DNA of 64,000 bases from Tigriopus japonicus. Lineage: Eukaryota > Arthropoda > Copepoda > Harpacticoida > Harpacticidae. Location of the stretch: the NCBI GenBank assembly GCA_010645155.1, contig CM021315.1, forward strand, positions 518,899 through 582,898. The letters are read 5' to 3'. The notes below the pieces were generated by a model. The model was not told where the DNA came from, did not search any database, and saw only the letters and a program-made list of their open reading frames with translations. Of the stretch, positions 1-13,100 are shown in pieces. Both the position numbers and the translations under genes were made by a program. Each line of letters starts with the position of its first letter. Position 1 is the stretch's first letter.

Positions 1-436
1 CAGTTTTTAAATGTTTTCAATGCGTATTTCACCTCCATTGTACTGCCTTCACTTGTACGCATTATGGCGCCCATCCCTGTACGCGCAAGCATTCAAATTA
101 GTGATGTGTTTCGAACCAGGAGTGCTGCCAGTTTTGACTCGGAAGTTCATCGATGTTAAAAAGGGCAGGCTGTATTGAATTTTTTGAAAAGACCTAAATA
201 GGGACGAATTTGTCAACACTCGAACTAGTTCGATTTCGAATTCCATCGATAGTTATAAAAATGGATTTCGAGTTGGCCCAGATTTTATGGCAGATAAGGT
301 CTATTGCCTATTCAAAGTTTAGTTGTGGTCAGACTATTTACCCTAAAAACCAAAATGGCAAAACTCTGCCAAAAAATCCAACTCGGAAACACATCAGTAG
401 TTCAAATCACCTGAAAAAGGACTTCAATGAAAACAA
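1..436. other. intergenic, no gene seen
   Basis: No open frame here shows a recognisable domain, codon bias or splice context. The longest frames read as chance translations of AT-rich DNA. Confidence 0.4.
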
Positions 437-747
437 TAGTGATGGACCGAAAGCGCTTTCGGCCGAAATTTCGGTTTCGGTTTTGGTTATGCCTACCGAA
501 ACCGAAAGCAGACAAGCACTATATAAAATGGAGTTTGACAACAAAATGGAAAAATGGTCCAAAAACCTCTGAAATTTAAGTTTTAAGATTTTTCAAAATT
601 TGCGACTACCCAACATCAAACACATTCTGATTTTTGAGGCGGATTTTGCATTTGAACAATTTTGTAAACAGTGAACACTGCTTTCGGTTTCGGTTTCGGT
701 TAAGCCCACTTTCGGTTTCGGTTATGAGCCCTTTCGGTCCATCACTA
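437..747. mobile_element. hAT-type MITE, about 311 bp
   Basis: The ends are inverted: the left end starts TAGTGATGGACCGAAAG and the right end finishes CTTTCGGTCCATCACTA. Flanking 8-bp direct repeats GAAAACAA (429-436) and GAAAACAG (748-755) differ at one base. An 8-bp duplication with TAG-type ends is the hallmark of the hAT superfamily. Inside, both arms carry repeats of a TTTCGG unit, and no transposase frame is present, so the element is non-autonomous. Confidence 0.75.
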
Positions 748-3700
748 GAAAACAGATGTTGAAACTTGGAGAATTTGCTCATCTCACAGTGGAGAATGCT
801 TGGTAAAGTGCTTGTCAATGGCAATTCGCCGAAGGGTTACCTTCTACCCCGATTTGGGCAGATTCATTAGGAAAAAAGACCACTTTCGCCCCTTTCCTTC
901 TTCATTTAAACGCACAGATGTAAAGGGTCATTACTTGGCTTCACACCAAACTTGATCGAGGGTTGCTTTCTGAAGTGCTGACAGGGTGGTTTTTACCGTG
1001 TCTGGCCAACTAACTAATAAGCTCGTCAAGCAGAGCCCACGTGTCAAAGATAACGCATTTGCGACAAAACGACTCACTTCCTTTAGTAAATGACCACCAA
1101 TGGCCAATGGCCACTAGTTGGGCTCTCTTCAAAGTATGTGTACAGTTTATGTTCTTGTTCGTAATGATTCTCAGCTCATTTGTGAGCTTGATGATGAGCT
1201 GGCTAGCTTGCTAAGAAAGAAAGAAGATCATTCGCTTGATTTCATCGTCTGATAGATGCACTCACTCACTGAGTCAGTGAGTCTTCTGTGGTTGAGGGAG
1301 GAGGGGGTTTCTGTGGCCAGGCCAACAAATTCTTGACTGGCTTTCCTCCGTACGATTTCTGGTTCAATTTGATCTCGAGCAATTATCGCATTTCAACCCT
1401 CACTGACAGGTTTTCTCAATCCCGAAAGAAGCTCGAATGCAAAAAGTATGTCAATAGGCGAGTTCTTGTGGGCATTAAGAGGGACAGTGGAGCAAAGCTG
1501 ATCATCAGAGCGAGGATTAAAAACATTTTCCCTAAAATTGATTGGCCTTTTAAGTAACAAATTGAGAAGAAAAAATATTTGCCCATTTCTCGCAGAAAAA
1601 ATAGTTTATTTATTTTTAAATTTAGAACTTGGCCATTTTTTCAACTTTCCGCCCTTTCCCGATTATGCTCAAAACGACCATTCTCGAGGATAGTCCAAGG
1701 ACAAACAAAAGCTGCGTTTGTTGAACTACAAAACGCAGCTTATGCTCGGAGACACTACTTGAGCATGGTTCTTTTATCTGTAATATTTCATAATCTTGGT
1801 ACCATCAACAATTCACTATAGTAGGTTGGAAGTTAATTGCACTAATTCAAATATCTCGAATGTACCAAAGTAAAGTCAAAATAGCTGCGTTGAAAAGGCA
1901 GCTTATGCACAATGACTCTACTGAGTATGACTATTTCTACCGTATTGCTATGATTATATTATATTTCCAAATGCCCTAAACAACTGACCTATTCACTAGC
2001 ATACTACAGAACATGGAGGAGGTTACATGTTAACTTCTGTAATTCAAAGACTAAGAGTATATCAAAATCAAGTTAGTTCAACGTTTCTTTCAAAGCAGAT
2101 GCTGCATCCCCGAATCTTGAGGATTGTTAATATGATTTGAGTTTGGCAAGCTTGAGCTATTTGAATTAGTGCCCTTAACTTGCGACCTTTAGTCTACTTG
2201 AGCCACACCTTGAGATTTCCATTTCACATCTAGATTACATGAGGTTATCAGTTTTTCTCAGTGTTTATTGGAAGAGTTTGAGAGTAAATCTCTGTGGTTC
2301 CCCGGATGAGTGAGCTCATTGAAGTATTCTTGACATGTGCAAAGGGGATTGGTGGGGAGGTCGTTGTCGTCTCCCGTGGCTGATATCTCACCGGGAGATC
2401 GCACCAATCCCTCGAGGAATGCCAAGCCATTGTTTTCTCATCTCAGGTCAGTGAGCAATGATATCTTAATGCAATTGCTCCACGCATTAGCAACCAACCA
2501 ACCAACTCTCCACACTAGCCCCATTTACTTTCCCCTGGCCATAAATCAAAAAAACATCCGTGTTACGTTCGTCGGGTATGTGTGTCCGATGTAAAATCCA
2601 CAAATTGAACATGGCTCTTGAGTCTTGATCTCCGATTTATTTCAAAGAACGTGGGGGACACTATGAACACTACTGCAACTCTGACAGAGACTAGCATGTG
2701 TCTAGTACCATTGATTATGTCTATCCCTGAGGGTGCGCATGAAATCATTATGAAGTCAAGCAAACTGTCCAAAAATCGCCGGGGAATCTGCGCTAAAGCA
2801 AATGGGAACAAAACTGCCTCCAGTGATCAAAGTCGAGGTCAAGAAAAAAGAAAGACGGAAAACCAACAACGAGGCAATAACGTTGGAGAGCTGCCAGAAA
2901 TTCATGAATAATCCCATCAGGTCAATTCTCCAGTCTCGGGCACGGCTTCGACAAAGTTTTCCTGTCCAATAGGTCAACCAAAGCAAGATTGAATGGATAA
3001 TTTTTAATTGGATGGATAGTTTCCTCCCAACTCTTGAACGCGATAAACATGTGTGCATAAAATCTCGCACAAACGCTTAAAGAATTACTGGCTCGGTAAA
3101 GCAATGCACTGACACATCAAGGAATATTCAAGAATGGACGAAATGAATACTTTGAACATCAATTTCTTCAATCATTGAATATTTAGATTTATTGATTAAA
3201 CTTTACAAACTGTTTAATCTTATCGTGGTCCTCATTTTTGAAAAAAAGTCGTCGGCACCGTTGGACAACTCCTACTGGTCGAAAAATGGCTCTAATCAAA
3301 AGTTATTGTAGTAAAATTTTGCTTCTTGGATCTGAACGCCTGCGCCCGCAAGAGGTCGCATCTCATGGTTTTACTCTATACTTGAGAGCTATAATTAGCG
3401 CCTCATTTTAATAGCCTAAGAGCCTTAAAAAGATCCAAAAGAATCGATGCCCTTTTGACGTAAGAACGTAAGCCACATTTGAAAAAGCAAAATACTCACT
3501 CATCTTCTTCTAGAGTCTTGCTGATTCAGGAACAAACATGTACCTTTACTATTTGACTGATTTTTCTTCAATGATTCTTAAAAAGTTTATGAAGGGCAAA
3601 AGAAATGCAAAGCAAGACCATATATTTTTCTGACAATTGCAAATCAAGATTAATTGTTTATTAATATTCTCAAGCCTGTGGTGAATGAACCGTGAACAAA

Positions 3701-4100
3701 ATTTCAGCTTATTCCCCCAAATCTGCGCCTCTTGTGGGTCAGATTGCGATATAGTTGCGAGGTAGTCATTCTTAATGTCACTCTTTTGCAAAACGTTAAA
3801 CTTTTTTTTGACAGTATTATTTCCTCAAAGTGTGCGATTTTCATAACATAATGCCATTGCAAAGAAATATAAACATCTTTGGAAATACCTGAAATTTTGC
3901 CAAAGAGTGGCATAAAAAGACGCTTACCCACTCACTAGCTGACAATAAGTCTCAATTTGATCCCAAGAGGCGCTGATTTGGAAAACAAGCTGACATTTTG
4001 TTCACGGTGACATTTTGCTCACGGGGAGCCACCGTCAATGGAAGTTTCCCCAATTATACGTTTTTATTTTGATCTAAAAAGTTTTTATTTTTTCTTTCAG
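748..4100. other. intergenic or upstream introns of the CLIP-like gene
   Basis: The CLIP-like gene must have at least one exon upstream of 4101 (start codon, signal peptide), but no convincing first exon was found. Several frames of 60-105 codons exist (for example 1288-1557 and 2618-2911), none with recognisable composition or splice context. A degenerate hairpin built around an AGCTGCGTTT core lies at about 1690-1940. Confidence 0.35.
1690..1940. repeat. degenerate hairpin, related to the TA-flanked MITE family
   Basis: Inverted AAGCTGCGTTT / AAACGCAGCTT segments with nearby TTGAGCATGG text resemble the centre of the elements at 14546-14771 and 39675-39949. The ends are not recognisable, so this is probably an old decayed copy. 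Similar fragments occur near 35840-35930 and 43545-43690. Confidence 0.3.
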
Positions 4101-7100
4101 CGCCAAGGCTATGGATTTGGACGTCCTTCTAGTGGTTTTGAAAATAATCCTGGGTTTTCGGTGTGTAATTTTATTTTGCAGTCATTAAGATCTTTCCAAT
4201 AGTGTAGTCTACCTACGGTTTCTTTGACTTTCTAGAACACCTTTGGTTCCTCGCCATCATCGTCTTATTACTCTTCCCCAAGCTACTCTTCCGGTTCCAA
4301 TCCCATCTACTCTTCCCCATCCGATTCATACTCAAATCCCAGTCTCCTAAATGATTTGGACGGATTCAATTCTGTCTCAAATTCTCAGTCTCAAAGCTTT
4401 AGCCCGAGCTCTGGATCTTTTAGCTCCAATACTGGATCGTTCAATTCCAATTCAGGCGGATTCAGTTCCAACACGGGGAGCTTTGCAAATGAAGACTCAT
4501 TCACTTCGAGCTCGAATTCGGATGGCTTTAGTACGGGTCCTGTAGATGACAACGGATATTATATCAAGTACCCTGAGCGAGAGACTGGACAACAGTACTT
4601 CGAAGGCGAAACCTTGGTCATCAAGGACTTTTCAGACACGTACAGCAGTTATAATCAAGAATCAACTACCAAACCCGAGCAAGAAGAACAACCTGTGAAA
4701 ACAACTGTCGTGAAGATCATCGGTCCCAACGGCGAAGTTTCCGAAACCATCGTGAATGAGGAGGAGAACTCGATTCCCAACTCTTATCTTCCACCTCCTG
4801 AGGTTGTCTCTTCTCCATTGTCTCCACCCTCTCCTGTATTTCAACCCGTTGAGAATGTTCCAATCAATGTGGAATCACCTAGTGCCCCACTCAATCCCAC
4901 ATCCTCCAATCCAAATGCTATTCCTATTCCAAACCCAATTCCAAGTCCCTCCGGCAGTGAAGAAGAATTCGATGACTTGGAAACACCTAGTTTTCCCATA
5001 GACCAAGATCCACAAGATCCAGAGGTCTTTCCCAACACTCCCAACGAAGATTCTCAGGACGAACCTGATCTCGATTTTGGAGAGGAGCTAGTAGAAAGCA
5101 ATGCTCTCAATTTTGATGGTGAGGTGTATGCCTTTGACGGTCCCAGTGAATCGCCCCAAGAAATTGACAACGACGTCAATGACAGTAATATTGAAATATC
5201 CACTGAGGAACAATCAACTCAGGCCCTTGAAGAGACCGGATCTGATCCACTCACTTTTGGCAAGCCCAATGTCAACAGCCTGGATATCAATGAGATTCCT
5301 GTGGAACCAGTAAGACCAGCTAGTGACACAACTTTTGTCACGGTCACTGATGAACCAAGGTATTTTTCTTGGATCAAATCATGTTGATAGCTTGAAAAAA
5401 ACCGAGATTATGTTCTTGATTCTAGTGGTTCCATGTGTCCCGATAACGCCACTTGCATTCGATGGATTCATTGCAAGAGCAACAATGGCAAATTTGCTGG
5501 CATGTGTGGCTTTGGTGAGTTCAACGTGTGCTGTATGTCCGACCAGGATCTGTCCCACTTGGTTGGGATTCACTATCCAACCCCTTCGGAAACAACCACT
5601 TTAAGGATACCAACTCCCAATGTTCCTGAACAAGAACTGTCCATTTCGAGCACCTCTTCACCAACCTCTGAGGTAAATATTCAATCTGAAAAACTGTCAC
5701 AAGACACAAGTACTTAGAGCTAATATCTTTAGAAGAGCTAGATTGACTCGTTCCAGTTGGAACCAAGTCCCTCCACATGGAGATAAAAAAGGAGGGAACA
5801 AAGAAGATTGCAAAACTAAATTGACTGATTTTGCAATGATTGTGTTTTTTTCTGGAAATCCTCTACTTGTTTCACATATAGCTCTTGTTTTTCACCATCT
5901 TTTGGCATTTTCCCTCTTCTGCAAGGTAAAGAGACTGAGAACACATTATTAATTCACTTAATTTTCTATAGCTGCTCTAGTTCCTCTAAAAGTATTTATT
6001 TTTTTGCTAAAATGGCTATATTCACAACGATGCTTCAATTTAAGGCAAATTTACTAATGTTTTTAGGATGTAAGTGCAACTTTCAGTGGAACCACCTCAA
6101 GTAATGATCCAACCACTCCAACAGTTCTATCAACAACGGAAGCCACTACCACATTGAGTACTTCAACAGCTTCACCTACCCCTTCCATTACTAAAACAAG
6201 TCCTAGTTCAACAACAACAACTACAACAACAACGACAACAACAACAACGACGACCACAAGTTCCACTGCTTACCCAACCGAAGCAAATACGGTCACCTCC
6301 GTTGCTCCAAGCTCCACTACAACTCAAGAAAGCCTAGAGACAACCACACCTTCATTGTCCGAGGACAACACGTTCTATCAGATTCCGAGCCAAGAGTATA
6401 CCAAACCATTCGCTCATAACTACACCAAGTTCACGTCTGCCTCCTCAGCGGGTCATAGTTATCACACCAGCCACCATCATCAATACAAGTATCCCACGTA
6501 TGCTCCACACACTTCCAAGATCCCAGATTTTGGAAGCGCCCTTTACTCTTCCCAGAGCACCATCACAAAAGTGAAGGACAAAACTCGACCGCAAGGCTTT
6601 GATGAGACTTTGTTCAATCAACCTGAGCCCACCACTGCCAAACCGTTGACGACAACGGGGACTTCAACGACAACACCAAGTACCACGACCTCAAAGCCCT
6701 CCAAGACACGATTCAAGGCTCGACCATTTGCTTTCAACACCAACCGGTTCGGTTTAGGCAATAACGCCCCATCTTGTTCCGCAGCCATGCTCTGTGTTAA
6801 AAGTGAGTACACCATGTATATTCTAGTTACATTTTAGTATACTTTAAGTTTTAGTGTAGCTAACATCCGACCTCTTCTGTGACGATTTCCAGAGTCATCA
6901 TCTTTACAGCATACTGTATCTGACGTCATTATCGTTATTTACCGCGGGGACAGTATTGGGAAATGAAATGATAGGGGTGATTTGGTTCTTGTCATGCAGT
7001 GCATATGCAAGAGTCTGTAGCTGTCTAACACTTCATTTGTTGGTCAGAGCAAGGACATCTTTAGATATGGACAAATGTCGCAGCTTTGTTATGAGTAGGG

Positions 7101-10100
7101 ACGGGCAAATAGTGTAAAAAGATTTTTGGTAACATAAACCCATTTTTTTGCATTTTTGCACTTTTCACCTTTATTTGCACTTTTTATTTACGCTTTTGGC
7201 CAAAATTGACAAATTGTTGAGAAAATGTAATGGCTTTTGAAAGAATTTTTAGTTTCAAGATCAAGTTTTGAACTAATCGAAAAAGCTTGCATTTGCAATC
7301 AACCATTATTAGCAGAAGAAATATGTGCATTTCAGACGCAAACCTCACACTTTATTCACCATCTTGGCTTTAACTATAACATCCTGTTTACTAAACTAAA
7401 GATTAGACTCTCAATCTCATTGAATCTTATTGCATGCAACCAACAAATAGCAAACCTAAAGAAACTCATGTGATGGTAATGGAAGGATCTACAAACAATA
7501 TAGATTGGAGAATTAGGTTTCTTGCCTACAAAGATCGCTATTTCTAAAAAAGGCCGTTATAAGCTTAAAATCATCAAGCTAAGGATACATCAATGTAGCA
7601 GTACACATTGTTTAATTGACTTGGAGATATTGCTTCTAGGTTCCAAAAGTATTTGAGAACAGTTTTGATGAGATGAGACAATGAATGCCACATTTGAAAT
7701 TGAGTTCTGGTAATTAGGCCATGGGCCAAGTATTGAAGTAATGTCACTTAAAACATGCTTAAAACACATTTATGACTATTTTCTTTGATGCAATTGTTAG
7801 GCGCACGTGGGTATTTTTCTGTTCAATTTTGAATGTCTATTTTTGAACAACTTGAAGGACAAAAACGGAGTGAGGTAAAGCCATATAAAACAATTGCTAA
7901 GTATATTTCGACAATATTTTAGGTACATACATCCACGAGACCACCTTAGGAATGAAAAATTCAGAAGATTGTTGACTAGAGTATTTTTCATGACTTTACA
8001 TCCTTTTTGCTAGTGACCTAATTAATAGAACTCTTGTGGAGCATTGTCTCTTCACCTCAAGGTAGTCTCAAATGTCTTTAGAACTTGTAAATGACTTCTC
8101 CTGCTCAAGTAGGAGCCGTGGGTACTCCATGAATGACGTTTTATGTCTAAATGCAAGTAATTTGCTCTTTTTTGACATTTATTTGCTCTTTTTTGACACT
8201 TATTTGCTCTTTTTGACATTTATTTGCTCTTTTTTCGAGATTAATTTGCTCTTTTCTGACATTTATTTGCACTTTCAATATTTTTCTGCACTTTGTTTTG
8301 CACTTTTGGGCACATTTTTTTGCAACTTTTGGTAACTAAAAGGGTAAGATTATTTGCACTTTCTGCCCGTCCCTAGTTATGAGTAAGGCTCGGAGACATA
8401 TTCAGTTTTTCTGTGGAGCAGAAATTCCAGACGTTCCAAGGAGAAGGGTCAGCTGACGATCAGCCAACAGCAAACACTACGTTGTGAAACGTCTGGGATT
8501 CTGCTCCACAGCAAAACTGAATATTTATCCGAGGCTTAGTTATGAGTCCTTGGTCACAGCTACTAAGGCACGCTGCCAATTCAGCCTGATTTTACCAACA
8601 GCCTAGAAGGACAGTTTTCGGTTGTGTTGGAAACAGTTGGAAAACAGATGAGCAGCTTCCTCCTTTTTTTGAGCGTGATCAAACTTGAACTCGAAGATCG
8701 AAAAAAGTGCTTTTGATTAAGGGGAGAGGAAATACAAATATCCTTCGAAATATGTTTAAAGCAAGTTTTCAGTGGCAGTTTTAGTTATTGCTAAGTTTTA
8801 AAGTTGAAATTTGACCAACAAGATCCAGACGATTTTTTATTGATTTTTTATTCCATTTCTTATTTGAACATATTTTAAGCCCACTTGATCATCACCCTGG
8901 GTGACCAAGACTAGCCATAACAAAGCTTCGACCTCAATCCATTATTTTTCGAAATCCTTGGTCAGAGTCAATAACTTGACCTCGGCTCAATCATAGTTAA
9001 GATTAGAGGGCTAACAGAGAAACGACACTCCGAAAATATTTGTGAGTCACTAAGCCTGCGTTGTGTGTGTGCAGTGGGATTTGACATTGAACACACTAAG
9101 TTACATGATTCACAACCCAAACTTGCGTTTCTAGGGAGGCAGTGGCAAAATTGCTCATTCAACTGCTTTGGTCGAACATGAGCAAAGTATGATGAATCAA
9201 GACACTTGACACCCTTGCTGCCAGATCAATGAAGCATTTTAAAACAAATCTCCACTGACTGTAGTGGAGTGACATTTCTCTGTTAGACCTCTCTCTAGTC
9301 GAGACGAGCTTGATGAAACGAGTTTTCGAAGACAGAGAACATGAACCTTTAGCTTTTGCAAGCTACTTGTACAGTATTTCTCTTCGTTATGATTAGGGAC
9401 GGGCAGAAAGTGCAAATAATCTTACCCTTTTAGTTACCAAAAGTTGCAAAAAAATGTGCCCAAAAGTGCAAAACAAAGTGCAGAAAAATGTTGAAAGTGC
9501 AAATAAATGTCAAAAAGGAGCAAATAAATGTCGAAAAAAGAGCAAATAAGTGTCAAAAAAGAGCAAATAAATGTCAAAAAAGTGCAAATAAATGCCAAAA
9601 AAAGAGCAAATAACTTCTTTTTGGACTTAAAACGTCATTTATGGAGTACCCACGGCTCATAATTGAGCAGGAGAAGTCATTTACAAGTTCAAAAGACATT
9701 TTAGACGAGTTTGAGGTGAAGAGACAATGCCGCACAAGTAATAAAGTTCTATTAATTAGGTCACTAGCAAAAAGGATGTAAAGTCATTAAAAATACTCTA
9801 GTCAACAATCTTCTGAATTTTTCATTCCTAAGGTGGTCTTGTGGATGTATGTACCTAAAATATTGTCGAAATATATTTAGCAATTGTTTTATATGGCTTT
9901 ACATCACTCCGTTTTCGTCCTTCAAGTTGTTCAAAAATAGACATTGAAAATTGAACAGAAAAATACCCACGTGTGCCTAACAATTGCATCGAAGAAAATA
10001 GTCAAAAATGTGTTTTAAGCAAGTTTTTAGCGACATTACTTCAATATTTGGCCCATGGCCTAATTACCAGAACTCAATTTCAAATGTGGCATTCATTGTC

Positions 10101-13100
10101 TCATCACATCAAAACTGTTCTCAAATACTTTTGGAACTTAAAAGTAATATCTCCAAGTCAATTAAACAATGTGTAGTGCTACATTGATGTATCCTTAGCT
10201 TGATGATTTTAAGTTTATAACGGCCTTTTTTAGAAATAGTGATCTTTGTAGGCAACAAACCTAATTCTGCAATCTATATTGTTTATAGATCATTCCATTA
10301 CCATAACATGAGTTTCTTTAGGTTTGCTATTTGTTGGTTGCATGCAATGAGATTCTTTTGTTTAATATTTAGTTTAGTAAACAGGATGTTGTAGTTAAAG
10401 CCAAGATGGTGAATAAAGTGTGAGTTTTGCGTCTGAAATGCACATATTTCTTCAAGGTGCTAAGAATGGTTAATTGCAAATACAAGTTTTTTTGACTAGT
10501 TCAAAATTTGATCTTGAAACTAAAAATTCTTACAAAAGCCACTACATTTTCTTAACAATTTGTCAATTTTGGCCAAAAGCGTAAATAAAAAGTGCAAATA
10601 AAGGTGAAAAGTGCAAAAGTGCAGAAAAATGGGTTTATGTTACCAAAAATCTTTTTACACTATTTGCCCGTCCCTAGTTATGATACTGCCGCTCTGATGT
10701 CAAGTCATCCATTCAATACTTCAATCCCTCTAAAATAGTTCAAGGTTCTGCTGTGATTATAGGGGGAGCTGCTCTCTTCAGTCGAGAGTTGCGCAAAATG
10801 TACTTCTCAGAGGGAGCCACCTGAAATGCGAGTCAAAAAAAAGCGAGTCACTTTGAAAGCGACCGTGTTTCCAGTCCAAGTGCGTGCGTTCGAGCGAGCG
10901 TTCTTTGATGGAGATTTTCGAAAAAAGCCAAATGGAGGAACGATTATGCTTTGAGAAAGTAGAATGCACGAGCATTTTCTATTTTGTTTCAGTTTCTCCA
11001 AAAAGTTTGTTACACTGATTTGAATACAATTGTTTCATTTCATTCAACTCTAATCAAATACGTAAAATCTAGTGATGGGGGGCAAACAAGAGATTGGGCA
11101 AGCTGTACTGGCACAGTGCTTGGGCTTGCTGAAGCTTGGCATAGCTTGGGTGTTTGTACAAGTACTTTTCCCAGCTAACAGGTTTGCCAAATTTGCTATG
11201 AACGAAGAATAAACTTGCCATCCGAATTTCACTAAACCAGGCTGATTCAGCTAAATAGGGCCCATACCTTTGAAAGGATGTATTTTTAAGAAAATTACAC
11301 ACTTCAATTCTCTCACATGGGGAAATGCAAAAGATTTCGAGAATACTAAAAAAAAGATTTGGCATTTTACTTTTTCATGCCGGCAACTCTGAGTAAACGA
11401 GATTGCTCTGGAAGTGTGACTTCTAAATCTCGGTCTTGATTAGCCTCAAAAGTGCATTCATGTGTGGCCTAGAACCGAAACAAAAAAAAACATGGTTTTG
11501 CAAATGCTATCGAAATTGAAATATTTTTTGTATCACTTCCACTATTTATTGCTAAATTATTAAGGTCAAAAGATCATCGAAAATTCAACTTGACATTTTT
11601 TTCTTCCAAGTCACACTGCAAGTATCTTAACTCTTCAAAGGGCAACTGCCGGCAACTGCATCTTCCGATGTTCCTTGAGCTTGCCAAGTGTATTGGTGTA
11701 TTGCCCAAGTAATGCTTGTCAACAACTTGTTCTTGGGTGTCTGTGATGACTCATTACTTGCCCAAGTCACATCACTAGTAAAATCTATTCGATGAAGGCA
11801 AAGCCGTCGCACTCCCAAGTGATCAAAATGACACCTCGCGGGGTAAACAAGTCATAATTTGAAGCTAAATGACTAATTCGTACATTTTTTTCGTGGCTTG
11901 GATGACATCTCGTGGCACTTTGATGAAACGGGCGTCGATATTAACATTGAAAAAACTCAGACTTGACAACATTTAAAAATTCATTAAAAGGACAGCTATA
12001 GCAGTATTTGTTTAGAGAATATCATTGACAGGAAGAACCACATTACCCCTAGGAAGGTACTCATGTTCTTTATGGTGTGTGCATGTTGACCCCGCCCACT
12101 GTTGAAGGTTTTTTAATGGTCAAAGCCAAAGCTGAGATTAGCGCTCGGCGCATTATATTGCATATTTTGATCCTCATCCCTCTCTCCCACTGCCCAATCA
12201 AGTAAAGCTGAACATTTGTCAGTCGCAAAGAATTTTCCAAAAGTATCCCTGTTTTTGAAGACTTCGGAGCAAGGGTGCATCAAGATTAATAAAATATTTT
12301 TTCAAAATTTAATTGCCAAAGACGAATGACATTGAGGGGAGCCCTAAAAGATTGAATGAATTGAAGTCAGATTGAATCCCATCAGTATTGTTCGTACAGT
12401 ATTTCTCTTCGTTTTGATATGCTGTCGCTTGATAATCTCATGCAAGGTCAATCTGATCATACCAACAATTAGACGGCTCCTTTAGAACCAAGTTGGTATT
12501 ATTTCCAATACCACTTTAATTACTCATTTTCCGATAATCTTACTTATTAGATAAAAAGGTGAGTTGTTAGGTGCATTTTGAGGAATAACGAGAGTAGAAT
12601 ATCTGTTGAGTTGTTAGGTGTACCACGTGGTGTACCGGGTGCGTCCAAGTGGAGCAATGTCTTGAATTAAATTGGCTCCATAATCTCAAGCTGCTAACGA
12701 AAAATTTGATAAAATCAAATGTTAGTTCAACTGACCTCCTTAATTTGCGGTTTGTTTTTTATATGTTGGGATATCACTTGACACTCTCAGCAACTCACCT
12801 GAAGTTTCCTGATTAGATTCCGTTGAGGCTTTACCTTCTAACTTTTTCGAGGCAAATGTATAGAGCAAGGGGCGACAACCACTTTTGGGTCAAGGCCCAC
12901 AAATTTGTTTACTTGTAGTCAGGGGCCTACCAAAAAGACGTCGGTAGGTTCTGCGGCCCACAAATGAACGATCAAAGAGCTTGGGGTCCATGAGTACCGT
13001 ACTATGAATGTCTCAGGGGCACACTATTTTGGACTTTCCTCATAGCTCCTGGGCCCACATGTGGCCCGCGGCCCACCGGTTGCCTACCCCTGGTACAGAG

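Noticed and set aside
1288..1557. 89-codon open frame, plus strand
   Set aside because: It has no family features, no convincing start or splice context, and its composition matches random AT-rich translation.
2618..2911. 97-codon open frame upstream of the CLIP-like gene
   Set aside because: Considered as a 5' exon, but it ends in a stop without a donor giving the required phase 0, and it has no signal peptide.
8151..8300. CRISPR-like array of roughly 20-bp units
   Set aside because: The units are degenerate tandem repeats without unique spacers, inside a eukaryotic transposon.
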